A stretch of 6,919 bases of DNA from Citricoccus sp. WCRC_4 (lineage in GTDB: Bacteria; Actinomycetota; Actinomycetes; Actinomycetales; Micrococcaceae), in the NCBI GenBank assembly GCA_026645375.1, contig JAPFFX010000373.1:1-6919 (forward strand), in the 5' to 3' direction. Within the stretch, counting starts at the first letter, position 1; every line of letters starts with the position of its first letter. Both the position numbers and the translations under genes were made by a program. Below, piece by piece: positions 6,615-6,919 of this stretch. A model generated the notes under the pieces. It made no database searches. It was not told where the DNA came from and was given only the letters and a program-made list of their open reading frames with translations.

Positions 6615-6919
6615 GTGACCGAAACCACTGAACTGCCCACGGCATCCGAGGGCAATTCCCCCGAGGCCCCCACCGGTGGCGGCCTGGCCGGCCTCAAGCT
6701 CGCGCAGTTGCAGGCCCTGGCCTCCCAGCTCGGCATCACCGGGGGCTCCCGGATGCGCAAGTCCGACCTCGTGGCCGCCATCTCCAGCCACCAGCGCGGC
6801 GGCGCCGTGGCCGATCGCAAGCCGGAGCAGAAGGACGCCGCCGACAAGGCCACCGCGGGCGACGGCGCCACCGGGACCACCTCCGGCCGCAGCACCCGGG
6901 GCCGGGGTGCCGCCAAGCA
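6615..6919 (+). CDS. rho: Transcription termination factor Rho, N-terminal part (cut by window edge)
   Basis: Rho is a hexameric, ATP-driven RNA helicase/translocase that ends transcription. Only the first 101 codons are in the window. After a short polar leader comes the Rho_N helical domain at about residues 24-57, GLAGLKLAQLQALASQLG followed by SRMRKSDLVAAIS, which is characteristic of the family. From about residue 58 the sequence becomes a low-complexity stretch rich in Ala, Gly, Lys, Asp, Arg and Thr (including GRSTRGRGAAK). This is the beginning of the long charged insertion that actinobacterial, especially Micrococcus-type, Rho proteins carry before the RNA-binding cold-shock-like domain and that is known to alter RNA interaction. 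The RNA-binding and ATPase domains lie beyond the edge. The GTG start is supported by GAAGGA 6 nt upstream and an in-frame TAG at 6564-6566. The position after thrB matches actinobacterial synteny. Confidence 0.93.
   Translation, partial: MTETTELPTASEGNSPEAPTGGGLAGLKLAQLQALASQLGITGGSRMRKSDLVAAISSHQRGGAVADRKPEQKDAADKATAGDGATGTTSGRSTRGRGAAK

Noticed and set aside
6241..6618. A 125-codon + strand frame whose stop overlaps the rho GTG start (GTGA), considered for translational coupling
   Set aside because: Its start lies inside thrB, no ATG or GTG in its frame was found within the leader, and rho has its own well-placed ribosome site. The overlap is probably chance.
6059..6916. A 285-codon - strand open frame spanning the end of thrB, the rho leader and the rho start
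   Set aside because: It is the only long frame that covers the leader, but it is Arg/Ser/Pro-rich without recognisable motifs, runs antisense to two real genes, and has no supporting ribosome site that I can see.

Overview
The window is a high-GC stretch in which all credible genes lie on the + strand. Gene order and protein character point to an actinobacterium, most likely a member of the Micrococcaceae (Kocuria, Micrococcus, Citricoccus or a relative). The evidence for this is strong G/C bias at third codon positions, a KLSKR-type ArgRS, a monofunctional homoserine dehydrogenase with a C-terminal ACT domain, a short actinobacterial threonine synthase, and a Rho whose Rho_N helix-loop-helix leads into a low-complexity charged segment. 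The genus is an inference and cannot be fixed by eye.

Layout from left to right: the 3' three quarters of argS (arginyl-tRNA synthetase, cut by the left edge); lysA (diaminopimelate decarboxylase), 8 nt downstream; a 47-nt gap containing a run of nine C; hom/thrA (homoserine dehydrogenase); thrC (threonine synthase, GTG start) after 6 nt; thrB (homoserine kinase), whose ATG overlaps the thrC stop in TGATG; a 297-nt non-coding stretch; and the first 101 codons of rho (transcription terminator, GTG start, cut by the right edge). The same order, argS-lysA-thrA-thrC-thrB-rho, is known from Mycobacterium tuberculosis, so this is a conserved chromosomal neighbourhood and not an accessory island.

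The metabolic genes fit together. LysA makes the final step of lysine synthesis. Hom, ThrB and ThrC make threonine from aspartate semialdehyde, the branch point shared with lysine, in the order Hom, ThrB, ThrC. The tight spacing suggests cotranscription and, at thrC/thrB, translational coupling. ArgRS and Rho are housekeeping genes flanking the pathway block.

I found no mobile element, CRISPR array, RNA gene or undescribed gene system. The part that is not explained by ordinary coding is the rho leader. It is preceded by a good extended -10 element inside the end of thrB, contains at least five perfect or near-perfect hairpins (two sharing an identical stem sequence that could cross-pair), and ends in a hairpin beside the rho ribosome binding site with sequence complementary to that site. 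It looks like a structured regulatory leader, plausibly for autogenous control of Rho, but this is inference from sequence alone.
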